A DNA stretch of 64,000 nucleotides from Flavobacteriales bacterium UBA6770 (lineage in GTDB: Bacteria > Bacteroidota > Bacteroidia > Flavobacteriales_G > Salibacteraceae): contig CAJIZH010000003.1 of assembly GCA_905181875.1 (NCBI GenBank), positions 248,001 through 312,000 on the forward strand. Direction: 5' to 3'. A program made the position numbers and the translations under genes. Every line of letters begins with the position of its first letter. The first letter of the stretch is position 1. Positions 47,065-61,730 of the stretch are shown here, piece after piece. The notes beneath the pieces are model-generated. The model saw nothing but the letters and a program-made list of their open reading frames with translations, ran no database searches and was not told the DNA's origin.

Positions 47065-48335
47065 GTTTTTAATATTTGAGCACCGATACTACAAAATAAA
47101 CATTTTTTTTCCGAACAGTAGTTATTTTTAAGCTCAATCAATGATTGAGTTTTTCCTGCTGATTTTGCTGCAATCCCAATTGATTTCCAATTTGCAACTA
47201 TCACATTTTCCTCTGGCCTTATTGTTTCAAAAAGCTCGGTACTCTTATTCATCAAATTTTCATCTTTTATCCACCTTGCATAAAAAAACTGAAAAGGAAG
47301 AATACTATTAATTAAAATTCCATCAACAGATTTTTCACCCATAGGACGTATTCCATTTACCTTAGGATTTTCAATTCTATCATGACTTTTCCAATAGCCA
47401 CTAGAATCCGTCTTTAGCCCTTCTTGCGTTTCAACTAAAATTTGATTACCGATAAGTTCAAGTAATGGCCTACCTAACCAAACTAAAAAATTAATTAGCT
47501 GAATAATTCTCACAAAAGGCTGATTTGCAGGCCGAACACCTCCATTAACCCAGAGCTTACTTTCCATTACCTCAATACTATACTTTGATTTATGGTACGT
47601 AAAAAGCTTAATAAGCTTTTGTATATAAAAATGATTTGAAGACTCCGGTAAAAACCCTGCAGTACCAAGAAACAGTGCTTCGACACTTTCATCACCTTGG
47701 TCATATTCTTTTTGAAGTGCCTTGAAACCAATTCTATTGGCCAAAATGCTGAAACCTTCAGCATTTTTTTTAAACCCAAATCCTCTGCATAGTACAACGA
47801 AGAAAGTTTGATTCCAATCAAAACCACTTTTCTCAAAAATGGATTGGACAAATTCCGTTTTTCTCTCAAGACGCTCAATCAATAATCTATCTAGCCAAGA
47901 GCTTAGAATAAAATCGTCGACAGTATTTATTTCATCCTGACAAGGAATCCATTTTCGATTAGTCATTAAACTCTGGTAATGATCAATTAATTTTAGTGAT
48001 AGCCCACCTTTCAATTCAAGAGTAGGGATTTTTTGAAATGTAAGTTCTTCAATTTCCTTATCTTCAAAATAAACAACATGGAGAATTATATTTTTATACT
48101 TTGGATTATCTGAATGATTGTGTTTTAACCAATCACTTGAGTTGATGTGAATTTCAACATTACCAACCCATTCCTCATTTCCAATTTTGACTCTAGCGTT
48201 TAAAAAATCTGGACCATCTGAATTATTCTCCAAACCCGGTTGGATTATACTAATTGATATTCCTGATAAGGTTTGTAATTGTTGATTATCAATCAATTTG
48301 AACTTCCAAATAAAATGTAGGAGCTCTTCTTTCAA
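47061..48335 (-). CDS. DUF2851 family protein
   Basis: A 424-residue soluble protein of a Bacteroidota-specific family without known function. Diagnostic blocks are ELLHFIWKFKLID at the start, EWVGNVEIHINSSDWLKHNH (about 54-73) and, near the end, cysteines in NNYCSEKKCLFCSIGAQIL. The start is a TTG, 3 bp after pyrF; no ATG is available at the position where relatives start (MKEELLHYIWKF). The C-terminal Cys cluster might bind metal, by inference. Confidence 0.88.
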   Translation of the reverse strand: MKEELLHFIWKFKLIDNQQLQTLSGISISIIQPGLENNSDGPDFLNARVKIGNEEWVGNVEIHINSSDWLKHNHSDNPKYKNIILHVVYFEDKEIEELTFQKIPTLELKGGLSLKLIDHYQSLMTNRKWIPCQDEINTVDDFILSSWLDRLLIERLERKTEFVQSIFEKSGFDWNQTFFVVLCRGFGFKKNAEGFSILANRIGFKALQKEYDQGDESVEALFLGTAGFLPESSNHFYIQKLIKLFTYHKSKYSIEVMESKLWVNGGVRPANQPFVRIIQLINFLVWLGRPLLELIGNQILVETQEGLKTDSSGYWKSHDRIENPKVNGIRPMGEKSVDGILINSILPFQFFYARWIKDENLMNKSTELFETIRPEENVIVANWKSIGIAAKSAGKTQSLIELKNNYCSEKKCLFCSIGAQILKT

Positions 48336-48338
48336 CGT

Positions 48339-49172
48339 TTAAATGATTTTATGATGCTCTAAATGATCTTGCATTTGCAATTGGATCTTCTGAGCTTCTT
48401 TACCTGCTATTGATGCAAAATTATACCCTTTAGAAGCGTAAATTATCCCTCGAGAAGAATTCACTAGTAAACCACAATCATTATTCATACCAAATTCGAC
48501 TACTTCTTCTAAGCTACCGCCCTGACTTCCCACACCAGGAACCAAAAAGAAGTGATTTGGGGCTTGTTTGCGAACCGCCGCAATATCTTTTCCTCTTGTT
48601 GCCCCTACCACAAACATTAGGTTACTATCTGTACCCCATGTTATAACTCTACTAACCACTTCTTCAAACAATCGTTTAGAATTCCTAAGTTCATTTTGCT
48701 GAAAATCATTTGAACCAGGGTTACTTGTTAGTCCAAGTACAATAGCCCATTTATTTTGAAATTCTAAAAATGGCGTTATGGAATCTATGCCCATATATGG
48801 TGCAACAGTTATTGAGTCAAAGTCAAAGCCTGAACTTGATTTATCAAAAAATGCTTTTGCATACATGCTTGCAGTGTTTCCTATATCAGCTCGTTTTGCG
48901 TCTGCGATAGTGAAGCACTCTTTCGGAATTATTTCAAGTGTTTTTCGAAGGCTTTCCATTCCTTTTGCTCCTCTAGACTCATAAAAAGCAATATTCGGTT
49001 TATAGGCTACCGCATATTCTTTAGTTGCATCTATTATAGCTCTATTAAACTCAAAAATTGGATCTTCAGATTCTAACAAATGAAATGGAATCTTATTTAT
49101 ATCAGAATCCAAGCCAACACACAAGAAGGATTTTTTACGTTTAATTTGATCAATTAATTCTATTCTTGTCAT
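48339..49172 (-). CDS. pyrF: orotidine 5'-phosphate decarboxylase (type 2)
   Basis: Last step of UMP synthesis, 277 residues, the longer type 2 form. SFLCVGLDSDINKIP near the start, the catalytic DAKRADIGNTASMYA block (about 90-104), and GAT near TRGKDIAAVRK. Lies 3 bp downstream of prfA. Confidence 0.95.
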   Translation of the reverse strand: MTRIELIDQIKRKKSFLCVGLDSDINKIPFHLLESEDPIFEFNRAIIDATKEYAVAYKPNIAFYESRGAKGMESLRKTLEIIPKECFTIADAKRADIGNTASMYAKAFFDKSSSGFDFDSITVAPYMGIDSITPFLEFQNKWAIVLGLTSNPGSNDFQQNELRNSKRLFEEVVSRVITWGTDSNLMFVVGATRGKDIAAVRKQAPNHFFLVPGVGSQGGSLEEVVEFGMNNDCGLLVNSSRGIIYASKGYNFASIAGKEAQKIQLQMQDHLEHHKII

Positions 49173-49175
49173 TAG

Positions 49176-50258
49176 TTATAATGATAAACCAGCTTGTAAT
49201 TTTTCAGCGTTTTCTGCAAGCTTCAATGATTCAACAATCTCATCAATATCTCCATTAATAATATTATCCAAGTTATAAAGATTGAGTCCAATTCTATGAT
49301 CAGTAACTCTACCTTGAGGCCAGTTATAAGTGCGGATTTTTGCTGAACGGTCCCCTGACGAAACTTGAGATTTTCGCTCAGTAGCTCTTTGTAATTCTTG
49401 CTTCTCAAACTCGACTTCGTACAATTTTGACCGGAGTACCTTCATTGCCTTATCCTTGTTTTTATGCTGTGACCGGCCATCTTGACATTCTACCACAATC
49501 CCAGATGGAATATGAGTTAACCGAACTGCTGATTCCGTTTTATTTACGTGCTGACCACCTGCTCCAGAAGATCGGTAAGTATCTACCCGAATATCATCTT
49601 TACGTAATTCAATTTCAACTTCATCGACTTCTGGTAAAACTGCAACTGTTGCAGCAGAAGTATGCACTCGACCCTGACTTTCAGTGGCAGGAACTCTTTG
49701 AACTCGGTGCACTCCCCTCTCAAATTTCAACACACCAAAAACAGTTTCCCCGCTCAAAGAGAATGAGATGTCTTTAAACCCACCTGAGGTGCCTTCGTTT
49801 AATCCGATTATTTCGGCTTTCCATCCTTTTTTTTCCGCAAACTTTGAATACATTCTATAAAGATCACCTGCAAAAATTGAAGCCTCATCACCGCCAGTAC
49901 CTGCGCGGATTTCAACAATAACATCCTTAGCATCTTCTGGATCTTTAGGAATCAGAAGCACCTTAATTTCCTCTTCTAAACTATCCTTCCTTGGATTTAA
50001 TTCATCAAATTCCATCTGAGCCATTTCTTTAAACTCAGCATCTTCTTTAGAGGACAAAATTTCTCTTGCGGATTCAAGATTGCTTATTAGGTTACTGTAC
50101 TCTTTGTACTTTTCTTCAATTTCCTCAAGATCTTTATATTCCTTATTGAGTTTCACATACCGCTTCATATCAGCGATAATTTCAGGATCTACGATATAAT
50201 CAGATACTTCTAGGAATCGATTATGAATGTGTTCTAATTTTCCTAATAAATCGGACAT
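49176..50258 (-). CDS. prfA: peptide chain release factor 1
   Basis: Reads UAA and UAG and releases the peptide, 360 residues. The GGQ motif is at about 234-236 (SSGAGGQHVNKTESAVR), and the anticodon-like loop lies near PATESQGRVH. The normal RF1 length and no frameshift. Located 2 bp after purM. Confidence 0.97.
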   Translation of the reverse strand: MSDLLGKLEHIHNRFLEVSDYIVDPEIIADMKRYVKLNKEYKDLEEIEEKYKEYSNLISNLESAREILSSKEDAEFKEMAQMEFDELNPRKDSLEEEIKVLLIPKDPEDAKDVIVEIRAGTGGDEASIFAGDLYRMYSKFAEKKGWKAEIIGLNEGTSGGFKDISFSLSGETVFGVLKFERGVHRVQRVPATESQGRVHTSAATVAVLPEVDEVEIELRKDDIRVDTYRSSGAGGQHVNKTESAVRLTHIPSGIVVECQDGRSQHKNKDKAMKVLRSKLYEVEFEKQELQRATERKSQVSSGDRSAKIRTYNWPQGRVTDHRIGLNLYNLDNIINGDIDEIVESLKLAENAEKLQAGLSL

Positions 50259-50260
50259 GT

Positions 50261-51430
50261 TTAATATTGAAATTTTCCGTGTTTAGTTTCGATTGTCAAT
50301 TCTTTTTTATCGCTGGCTTCTACTCTACCAATAATTTGAGCATTGACATTGAATGATTTGGAGATTGAAATTATACTTTCTGCAATTTCTTCAGGACAAT
50401 ATACCTCCATTCTGTGCCCCATGTTGAATACTTTGTACATCTCTTTCCAATCAGTTCCAGATTCTTCTTGAATCAGTTTGAACAAAGGAGGCGTATCAAA
50501 TAAATTATCTTTAATTATATGAACTCCATCAACAAAATGTAGAACCTTGGTTTGGCCTCCTCCGCTACAATGAACCATTCCAGAAATTTCATTTCGGTGG
50601 TGTTCTAACGCTTCTTTAATTATTGGAGCATAAGTCCTAGTGGGACTAAGCACCAATTTTCCAGCATTTAGAGGCGAGTTTTGAATTTCATCAGTAAGTG
50701 TTTTCGTGCCAGAATAAACCAAATCTTGAGGAACTGAGTCATCAAATGTCTCTGGATATTTTTTAGCAATTAATTTTGAAAATACATCATGCCTCGCAGA
50801 TGTAAGACCATTACTTCCCATTCCGCCATTATATTCAGTTTCATATGTTGCTTGGCCAAACGAAGCTATTCCAACAATAACATCACCCGATTTTATGTTT
50901 GCATTATTAACTACTTCTGATCTTTTCATTCTTGAAACAACTGTACTATCAACAATAATAGTTCTAACTAAATCACCTACATCAGCAGTCTCTCCGCCGG
51001 TCGAAAAGATTTCAACCCCAAATTCATTTAGACTTTGAAGTAATTCTTCTGTTCCATTAATAATTGCAGAGATTACTTCACCTGGAATAAGGTTCTTATT
51101 TCTACCAATTGTAGACGAAAGGATTATTTTTTCTGTTGCTCCCACGCATATCAAATCATCAATATTCATAATGAGAGCATCTTGAGCTACGCCTTTCCAA
51201 ACGGATACGTCACCAGTTTCTTTCCAATATGCATAAGCCAGTGAGGATTTTGTACCTGCTCCATCAGCATGCATAACAATGCAATATTCCTCGCTACCAG
51301 TAAGGTAATCTGGGACAATTTTACAAAACGCCTTTGGAAATAAACCTTTATCCACATTTTTTATAGCATTGTGCACATCGGTCTTATCTGCCGATACACC
51401 TCGCAAATCATATCTTGAATTTGTTGTCAT
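50261..51430 (-). CDS. purM: phosphoribosylformylglycinamidine cyclo-ligase (AIR synthase, Bacteroidota type)
   Basis: Fifth step of purine synthesis, FGAM + ATP to AIR, 389 residues. Divergent Bacteroidota PurM: YDLRGVSADKTDVHNAIKNV, then VMHADGAGTKSSLAYAYW (ATP loop), VAQDALIMNIDDLICVGA and FSTGGETADVGDLVRT. First gene of purM-prfA-pyrF-DUF2851-pspC, behind the terminator of the OmpA gene. Confidence 0.92.
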   Translation of the reverse strand: MTTNSRYDLRGVSADKTDVHNAIKNVDKGLFPKAFCKIVPDYLTGSEEYCIVMHADGAGTKSSLAYAYWKETGDVSVWKGVAQDALIMNIDDLICVGATEKIILSSTIGRNKNLIPGEVISAIINGTEELLQSLNEFGVEIFSTGGETADVGDLVRTIIVDSTVVSRMKRSEVVNNANIKSGDVIVGIASFGQATYETEYNGGMGSNGLTSARHDVFSKLIAKKYPETFDDSVPQDLVYSGTKTLTDEIQNSPLNAGKLVLSPTRTYAPIIKEALEHHRNEISGMVHCSGGGQTKVLHFVDGVHIIKDNLFDTPPLFKLIQEESGTDWKEMYKVFNMGHRMEVYCPEEIAESIISISKSFNVNAQIIGRVEASDKKELTIETKHGKFQY

Positions 51431-51437
51431 TTAGCAA

Positions 51438-51469
51438 TAAAAAAAGGCGCCTCAAAAATAAGACGCCTA
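51438..51469 (-). terminator. rho-independent terminator after the OmpA-like gene
   Basis: Stem AGGCGCCT / AGACGCCT (one mismatch) with loop CAAAAATA and a run of seven T on the minus strand. It ends the OmpA transcript before purM. Confidence 0.75.
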
Positions 51470-51516
51470 ATGTTTTTATGGGTGCTTATTCTTTACTAAT
51501 AAGCTACCTAATTTCT

Positions 51517-53631
51517 TTACTGATCTCCAGCATCTCCTGCACTTCCACCTATGGGAGCTTCAGTCTCAATATTCAGCTCAGGCTCAGAGGGAACATAATC
51601 ATCACGCAAAATAGAAAATACAGTTCGACGATTTGCCTGATGTGCAGCCTCTTTTTCTTGTTTAGTTGAAAGTGAACCAATGAATGCTTCATCGTAAACT
51701 GTTGTAGTCCCATTTTCTAAAATCCTGAGTGGAGAAGTTTCACCTAACCCTTTAGCTACCAGTCTGTCAACGGAAATACCTTTAGATATTAAATAATCTA
51801 CACAACTTTGAGCCCTTTTTTGAGAAAGCGCCAAATTCGCTGCATCTCCGCCTCTTGCATCAGTATGCGCTAAAAGTTCAATAACAATATTAGGGTTCTC
51901 AATAAGCACTTGGTAAAGATCATTCAAACTATCTTTTGAATTAACCTCAGGCGTAACCATTAACTCTGATTGAGCAACTTGATACAATACAGTACTAAAG
52001 TTAATCTCACCACAATTTGAGCACTGCAATCCGAAATCCTTTACAAAAGCCGTAGACCTTTCAACAGCAACGGTAGTTTCCTGTCCTTTTGCCTGAAGGT
52101 ATCCCCTCTTTCTGTAATCCGTTGATGAACAATCAGTAGAGATGTTTTTTGCAGCAGACGACTTTGCAACTACAACCGTATAAGAAGTATTTTCCATTAC
52201 ATATCGCTCATCATTTTCTTTTTTATCAAATTGATAAAATCCCTGTGCATCAGTTAGGGTTTCAACCGAACTTCCATCCGTACCTATTAATTTCACAATT
52301 GCACCTGAAACGGGTTTGCTACAATCTATATCCCTAATCGTTCCTGTAAGAGTGTATATAATCGGCGGTAATTTAAAAGAATAGATATCATCTCCTCCTT
52401 TACCACCAGGCCTATTAGATGCAAAGAAACCTTTATCTTTATTACCTATAAAAACAATACCGAAATCATGAGAGGGACTATTCAACGGGAATCTTAAGTT
52501 TTCGGCCGCTCCCCATTGATTTTTTCCAGTTTGCTCTGCTTTAAACATATCTAAGCCACCCATACCCAAGTGACCAGTTGAAGCAAAATATAAGGTTCCA
52601 TCTTTTTTAATAAAAGGAAACATTTCATCACCTGGAGTATTTATACTCTCAACGTTTTGGGGCTCTCCCCATGCTTCAGTCTCATCATCCCATGCAACGA
52701 ACCAAATATCTTTTCCACCCTTACCATTCGGTGCATTCGAAGAGAAAAACAACAACTGATCTTTAGAACTTATAGAAGGATGACCAACCGTAACCGAATC
52801 ATCAAAGAATTTCATTTTAACCGGTTCTACCCAATCAGTAGCCCTTTTAGTTGCTTTCCAAATTTCACAACCTTGTGATTTATTCTTTTCTATAGGACAA
52901 TGTGTGTAATAAATTTCTTTATCTCTATCTGTAATGGTTGCAGATCCTTCGTTAAATTCTGTATTGACAGGAGTAGCTAAAGGCTTAGCAATACTCCATT
53001 TACCCTTTCGGTCCTGCTCCGAGAAGAATAAATCAGAAAAAGATTCTCCTGATCGGCTATCTAACTCATTTCCCATTGTACCTGGACGAGATGAAACAAA
53101 AATCATCTCATCACTTTTGCGACCTAACAGAGCGGGTGAATAGTCATACTGTTTTGAGTTCAATTGAGACTCATTCTCTACTAAATAAGCAGTTGGTTTT
53201 TCCGTCCATTTCTCTGCTTTTTCACAAGCTAAGTAACCCTCTTGACCTTTTGGATCGGAGGGAACCAACTCTTTATATTGGTTATAGTACTCTTTCGCTT
53301 CTGAATATTTGCCTGTTAATCTGTGCGTCTCTGCAAGATGAAAGAAAAGTAACGGGTCTTCTAAGCCATACTTTGCCTTTTCAGACTTTAAATACCACTC
53401 AATTGCCATTTGAGGATTTTCAATTAGCCTGTAACATTCACCAATACGAAAAATTATTCTGATTTTCTCAGTTCTATTTTTCTCTTTTGTGTAAGCCTTT
53501 TTATAAAGGTCTACTGCGGTGAAATAAGACTCACTTTTCCAATTATTGTCAGCTTCTTGAGTGTAGTTCTTTTGAGCAAACACTAGAGTTACAAGAAGGA
53601 TGGAAGAAAATAAGGTTAAAGCTCTTTTCAT
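51517..53631 (-). CDS. PorE-like OmpA family protein (TPR, PD40 propeller, CarboxypepD-reg, OmpA)
   Basis: A 704-residue exported protein with signal peptide MKRALTLFSSILLVTLVFAQ but no lipobox cysteine. Domain order: TPR (about 30-130), PD40-type beta-propeller (about 150-430; QLLFFSSNAPNGKGGKDIWF, GLDMFKAEQTGKNQWG), carboxypeptidase-regulatory-like fold (about 432-520; TLTGTIRDIDCSKPVSGAIV), and OmpA peptidoglycan-binding domain (about 550-675; IELLAHTDARG, LSQKRAQSCVDYLISKG). The same order is known in PorE, a T9SS part that links to peptidoglycan, and in many other Bacteroidota proteins. With T9SS cargo in the window the role is plausible but not proved. Confidence 0.87.
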   Translation of the reverse strand: MKRALTLFSSILLVTLVFAQKNYTQEADNNWKSESYFTAVDLYKKAYTKEKNRTEKIRIIFRIGECYRLIENPQMAIEWYLKSEKAKYGLEDPLLFFHLAETHRLTGKYSEAKEYYNQYKELVPSDPKGQEGYLACEKAEKWTEKPTAYLVENESQLNSKQYDYSPALLGRKSDEMIFVSSRPGTMGNELDSRSGESFSDLFFSEQDRKGKWSIAKPLATPVNTEFNEGSATITDRDKEIYYTHCPIEKNKSQGCEIWKATKRATDWVEPVKMKFFDDSVTVGHPSISSKDQLLFFSSNAPNGKGGKDIWFVAWDDETEAWGEPQNVESINTPGDEMFPFIKKDGTLYFASTGHLGMGGLDMFKAEQTGKNQWGAAENLRFPLNSPSHDFGIVFIGNKDKGFFASNRPGGKGGDDIYSFKLPPIIYTLTGTIRDIDCSKPVSGAIVKLIGTDGSSVETLTDAQGFYQFDKKENDERYVMENTSYTVVVAKSSAAKNISTDCSSTDYRKRGYLQAKGQETTVAVERSTAFVKDFGLQCSNCGEINFSTVLYQVAQSELMVTPEVNSKDSLNDLYQVLIENPNIVIELLAHTDARGGDAANLALSQKRAQSCVDYLISKGISVDRLVAKGLGETSPLRILENGTTTVYDEAFIGSLSTKQEKEAAHQANRRTVFSILRDDYVPSEPELNIETEAPIGGSAGDAGDQ

Positions 53632-53785
53632 ACAATTCAGGTACGTTTCTTAAACGTTTACCTAGCCATTTACAGGATAAATAAACCAATTAATTATTTT
53701 ATAACAAAGGTGCTAAAATACTCCAATATGTCATATAAACAAGCATATTAAGCTTCAGAAATGACTAATTCCTTCAATTCAATAT

Positions 53786-55972
53786 CTACTTTGTAAAAAG
53801 CATTTCACGATATTTTGGAACCGGCCAAAGCTCATTATCCACTAAAATCTCTAGTTTGTCGATATTGTATCGAATTTCATCGAAACATAAAAATACATTA
53901 TCGCAATAAGATTTAGCCTGATCCGATGCGTCATCAATCGTATTTGCTAATTTTCTAGCTTGCCTCATCTCTTCAACTTTACCTTGAAGGAAGTTAATCC
54001 GTTCAGCAATTTCTTCTATAATCCTGAGCTGTCCAGCACACTTCTGCTCAAACTTAGAACCAAATACTTCTTTTAATCCTAGCACATTATTTACAAGCAT
54101 TGACTGATACTCGACTGTAGCAGGTATTATTTGGTTCAAAACCATATCTTGAAGACAACGGGACTCAATTTGAACCTTCATTCGATAGAATTCTTGAGCA
54201 ATCTCATAACGTGCCTCCAATTCTATTTCACTGAATACTCCATGCTTTTTAAACAGTGATTTAACTGAATCTGTAATCATAAAGTCCAACGCATATGGTG
54301 TTGTATTTACATTTTTCAACCCTCTCTTTTCCGCTTCAATCACCCAATCATTGCCATATCCATCTCCTTCAAAACGTATACGCTTTGATTCAACGATATA
54401 GTTCTTAATAATGAAGAAAATTGCATCATCTTTCTTCTCGCCTTTCATTATTAGAGCATCAACATCTCTTTTGAAACGAGATAACTGTTCAGCCATCATT
54501 GTGTTGAGAGTAATCATTGCAGAAGCACAATTACTGCTTGAACCAACAGCTCTGAACTCAAATTTATTTCCCGTAAAAGCAAAAGGAGATGTCCTGTTTC
54601 GATCCGTATTATCCAACATTATATCTGGAATTTTACCGATACGAAGTTTCAGGTCAGTTTTTTCATCTGGCGATAAAGTAGCTTTACTAACTTTTTTCTC
54701 AACTTCGTCGAGCACAGCAGAAAGCTGTGACCCTATAAAACAAGAAATAATTGCAGGAGGTGCTTCATTTGCACCAAGTCTATGATCGTTTCCCGGAGTT
54801 GCAATAGTGGCTCTCAATAGATCATCGTATTTATGAACCGCGGTAATGGTATTAACAAAAAATGCAAGAAACCTAAGGTTAGTTTTAGGATTAACTCCTG
54901 GACTTAAAAGATTAATACCCGTATCTGTTGCTAAAGACCAATTATTGTGCTTTCCTGAACCATTCATTCCTTGAAATGGTTTTTCATGAAACAACACATG
55001 GAAGTTGTGCTTTACACCAACTTTTTCCATGATGTCCATAATCAATTGATTGTGATCTACAGCAATATTTACTTCTTCAAACATTGGAGCGAGCTCAAAT
55101 TGATTTGGTGCTACCTCATTATGTCTTGTCGTAACTGGAATTCCAAGTAGATGTGCTTCTGTTTCAAAATCTTGCATGAAAGCCATAACTCGATCTGAAA
55201 TGGCACCAAAGTAATGATCGTCTAATTGTTGACCTTTGGAAGAAGAATGTCCGAACAAGGTTCTTCCAGTCATGACAAGATCTGGCCGTGCATTGAACAA
55301 ACCAGAATCCACTAGAAAATATTCCTGCTCCCAGCCCAAAGTAGGAACTACGCGCGAAACATTTTTATCAAAAAACTTCATCACATTAAGTGCTGCTTTT
55401 TCAACTGCTGCGCTAGACTTAAGCAAAGGAGCCTTGTAATCTAAAGCTTCTCCTGTATACGAAACAAAAACAGTTGGTATGCACAATGTCTTTCCAATTA
55501 AAAAAGCTGGAGAAGTTGGATCCCAAGCAGTATAACCTCTGGCCTCAAATGTATTTCTAATTCCGCCATTTGGAAAACTTGATGCGTCTGGTTCTTGCTG
55601 AACCAATGCAGTGCCACCAAACGATTCTATTGCTCTACCATTAGAAAGTGGCTCCATAAATGAATCGTGTTTCTCTGCAGTCCTTCCAGTAAGTGGCTGA
55701 AACCAATGCGTATAATGTGTTATTCCTTTGGTCATTGCCCAAGCCTTCATAGATGACGCAACCTGATCAGCAACCTTGCGTTCCATTCTAATTCCTTTCT
55801 CCGAAGAATTGACTACGCTTCTAAAAGCTTCTTTAGAAAGATACTCTTGCATCTTTTCCGTGTTAAAAACATTAGCTCCAAAAAAGTCAGAAACTTTGCT
55901 TGAAGGAGGAGTTTGCCAATTCGGGGTTCTATCAGCTAGTTTTTCTAGAGCAGCGAAACGTAATGAAGCCAT
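53786..55972 (-). CDS. glnN: glutamine synthetase, type III
   Basis: ATP-dependent glutamine formation from glutamate and ammonia, 728 residues, the GSIII size. Start ALEKLADRTP region, catalytic beta strands with LGWEQEYFLVD (about 215-225), NEVAPNQFELAPMFE and GMNGSGKHNNWSLATDTG, and NRTSPFAFTGNKFEFRAVGS near 460-480. It is monocistronic with a -7 box 25 nt upstream of the start. Confidence 0.97.
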   Translation of the reverse strand: MASLRFAALEKLADRTPNWQTPPSSKVSDFFGANVFNTEKMQEYLSKEAFRSVVNSSEKGIRMERKVADQVASSMKAWAMTKGITHYTHWFQPLTGRTAEKHDSFMEPLSNGRAIESFGGTALVQQEPDASSFPNGGIRNTFEARGYTAWDPTSPAFLIGKTLCIPTVFVSYTGEALDYKAPLLKSSAAVEKAALNVMKFFDKNVSRVVPTLGWEQEYFLVDSGLFNARPDLVMTGRTLFGHSSSKGQQLDDHYFGAISDRVMAFMQDFETEAHLLGIPVTTRHNEVAPNQFELAPMFEEVNIAVDHNQLIMDIMEKVGVKHNFHVLFHEKPFQGMNGSGKHNNWSLATDTGINLLSPGVNPKTNLRFLAFFVNTITAVHKYDDLLRATIATPGNDHRLGANEAPPAIISCFIGSQLSAVLDEVEKKVSKATLSPDEKTDLKLRIGKIPDIMLDNTDRNRTSPFAFTGNKFEFRAVGSSSNCASAMITLNTMMAEQLSRFKRDVDALIMKGEKKDDAIFFIIKNYIVESKRIRFEGDGYGNDWVIEAEKRGLKNVNTTPYALDFMITDSVKSLFKKHGVFSEIELEARYEIAQEFYRMKVQIESRCLQDMVLNQIIPATVEYQSMLVNNVLGLKEVFGSKFEQKCAGQLRIIEEIAERINFLQGKVEEMRQARKLANTIDDASDQAKSYCDNVFLCFDEIRYNIDKLEILVDNELWPVPKYREMLFTK

Positions 55973-55997
55973 AATTTGAATTTTTTTAATTAAAAGA

Positions 55998-56005
55998 CAA
56001 ATTTA
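55998..56005 (-). promoter_or_regulatory. -7 promoter element TAAATTTG of glnN
   Basis: Exact TAnnTTTG match ending 25 nt before the ATG at 55972. No -33 TTG. Confidence 0.45.
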
Positions 56006-56141
56006 GGTAATTTTATAGGGGGGTAATCCGAGATAAACAAGAATATTTATTCGCATACCCCATCTTTTCACAATCATTATTGGCTATTTATAGATACTTG
56101 AAATTATGTTGTTTCGAACTTAAGTTTTAAAAAAATATTGA

Positions 56142-56179
56142 GCAAAAAAAAGCCCCTCAAGTTTACACTTGAAGGGCTT
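56142..56179 (-). terminator. rho-independent terminator of the rRNA operon
   Basis: Stem AAGCCCCTCAAGT / ACTTGAAGGGCTT (one mismatch) with loop TTAC, followed on the minus strand by eight T. Located 11 nt after 5S. Confidence 0.85.
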
Positions 56180-56189
56180 AATTAGAAAA

Positions 56190-56300
56190 CCGGCGACGAC
56201 CTACTCTCCCGCCTGGTGAGGCAGTACCATCGGCGCAATTGGGCTTAACTACTCTGTTCGGAATGGTAAGAGGTGATCCCCAACGCCATAGTCACCGTAA
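56190..56300 (-). rRNA. rrf: 5S ribosomal RNA
   Basis: About 111 nt with the 5S core ATTCCGAACAGAGTAGTTAA and GGCGGGAGAGTAGGTCG near the 3' end, where it pairs with the 5' end. Ends estimated. Confidence 0.93.
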
Positions 56301-56477
56301 GTTTTCTTTCTACTGCTAACATTACTGTTAGTATAGAAAATTTCTTGATTGATACTTTCAATTCGTTTATATCTAAAAACTAATATCACACATCCATCTT
56401 TTAATATAATACCAAAGACAATAATGGACAATTCGAAAAAAACATTGTAATCCTGCTTAAATAAACAGTACTCATGA

Positions 56478-59356
<2,879 letters not shown>

Positions 59357-59580
59357 CTTCATATAAACGTAGTGTTTATATAAGCTTTACTTACTTTGTT
59401 TTCTTCAATTATTGTCCATCATGTCAAAGAACTAACACTCACACTTTAAATATGAGCTCCAGTTTATAGTCTCACGACTAATAACCTTCTAGCTAACCAC
59501 ATAGGAGTCGAACCTATCTTTAATACCCCAAGGGTGGCAAATATTTTAAGAACAAATTACTACAACTGCAATAATACTAG

Positions 59581-59654
59581 TGGAGAATAACGGAGTCGAA
59601 CCGTTGACCTCCTGCGTGCAAGGCAGGCGCTCTAGCCAGCTGAGCTAATCCCCC
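59581..59654 (-). tRNA. tRNA-Ala (TGC)
   Basis: 74-nt cloverleaf, acceptor GGGGGAT / ATTCTCC, anticodon TGC in GCCTTGCACGC, T arm GGTTCGACTCC. In the 16S-23S spacer. Confidence 0.95.
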
Positions 59655-59667
59655 ATTATTTTAATAG

Positions 59668-59741
59668 TAGTCCCACGCAGACTCGAACTGCGGACCTCTA
59701 CATTATCAGTGTAGCGCTCTAACCAGCTGAGCTATGGGACT
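59668..59741 (-). tRNA. tRNA-Ile (GAT)
   Basis: 74-nt cloverleaf, acceptor AGTCCCA / TGGGACT, anticodon GAT in CTACACTGATAATGTAG. First tRNA of the 16S-23S spacer. Confidence 0.95.
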
Positions 59742-59871
59742 AATTATTCCCATCGCTATTACCCACGCTTACTGTGGAAGTCCATGGGACTAATAAAAAA
59801 AATCAGAAGCAAACAAAAAGGAGGGACAGTATCCTATATCTGTAACGAAACAAGAAATAGAGTAGTCTCTA

Positions 59872-61394
<1,523 letters not shown>

Positions 61395-61638
61395 ATAAAA
61401 GTGTTTAATACTGACTCCATCTCAAAAAAATTTCGTACAAAAAATATTCTACTATTCCTTATCCTTTTTATTATGCTTCCAATCTTTTCAAAGAACTTAT
61501 AACTCAGCTTTCACCGAATCTGAAACTCACAAGTAATTACCCGTTTCGCTTCTGTATATCTAAATGTTAATCGAACTTCACAGTTAAATTAAGATTATTG
61601 TAATATCGTTTTAGAACTGTTCCCGTTAATCGGGGCGG
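61395..61638 (-). other. leader of the rRNA transcript
   Basis: About 240 nt, AT-rich, between the first rRNA promoter and 16S. Contains no gene. Sequences that pair around the mature 16S for processing are to be expected, but I could not define them by eye. Confidence 0.6.
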
Positions 61639-61668
61639 CAAAAGTAATATTATTTTTAATTCAAACAA
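61639..61668 (-). promoter_or_regulatory. rRNA promoter P1, TTG-N19-TACTTTTG
   Basis: Full match to the Bacteroidota promoter: -33 TTG (61668-61666), 19-nt spacer, -7 TACTTTTG (61646-61639). A GC-rich hairpin CCCG-ATTAA-CGGG begins about 4 nt downstream, at or next to the transcription start. Confidence 0.8.
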
Positions 61669-61730
61669 GAAAATAAAAATATTTTTTTTACCGCTTTTAC
61701 TTAAGAACTACCCGCTTTTTAAACGGGTGG

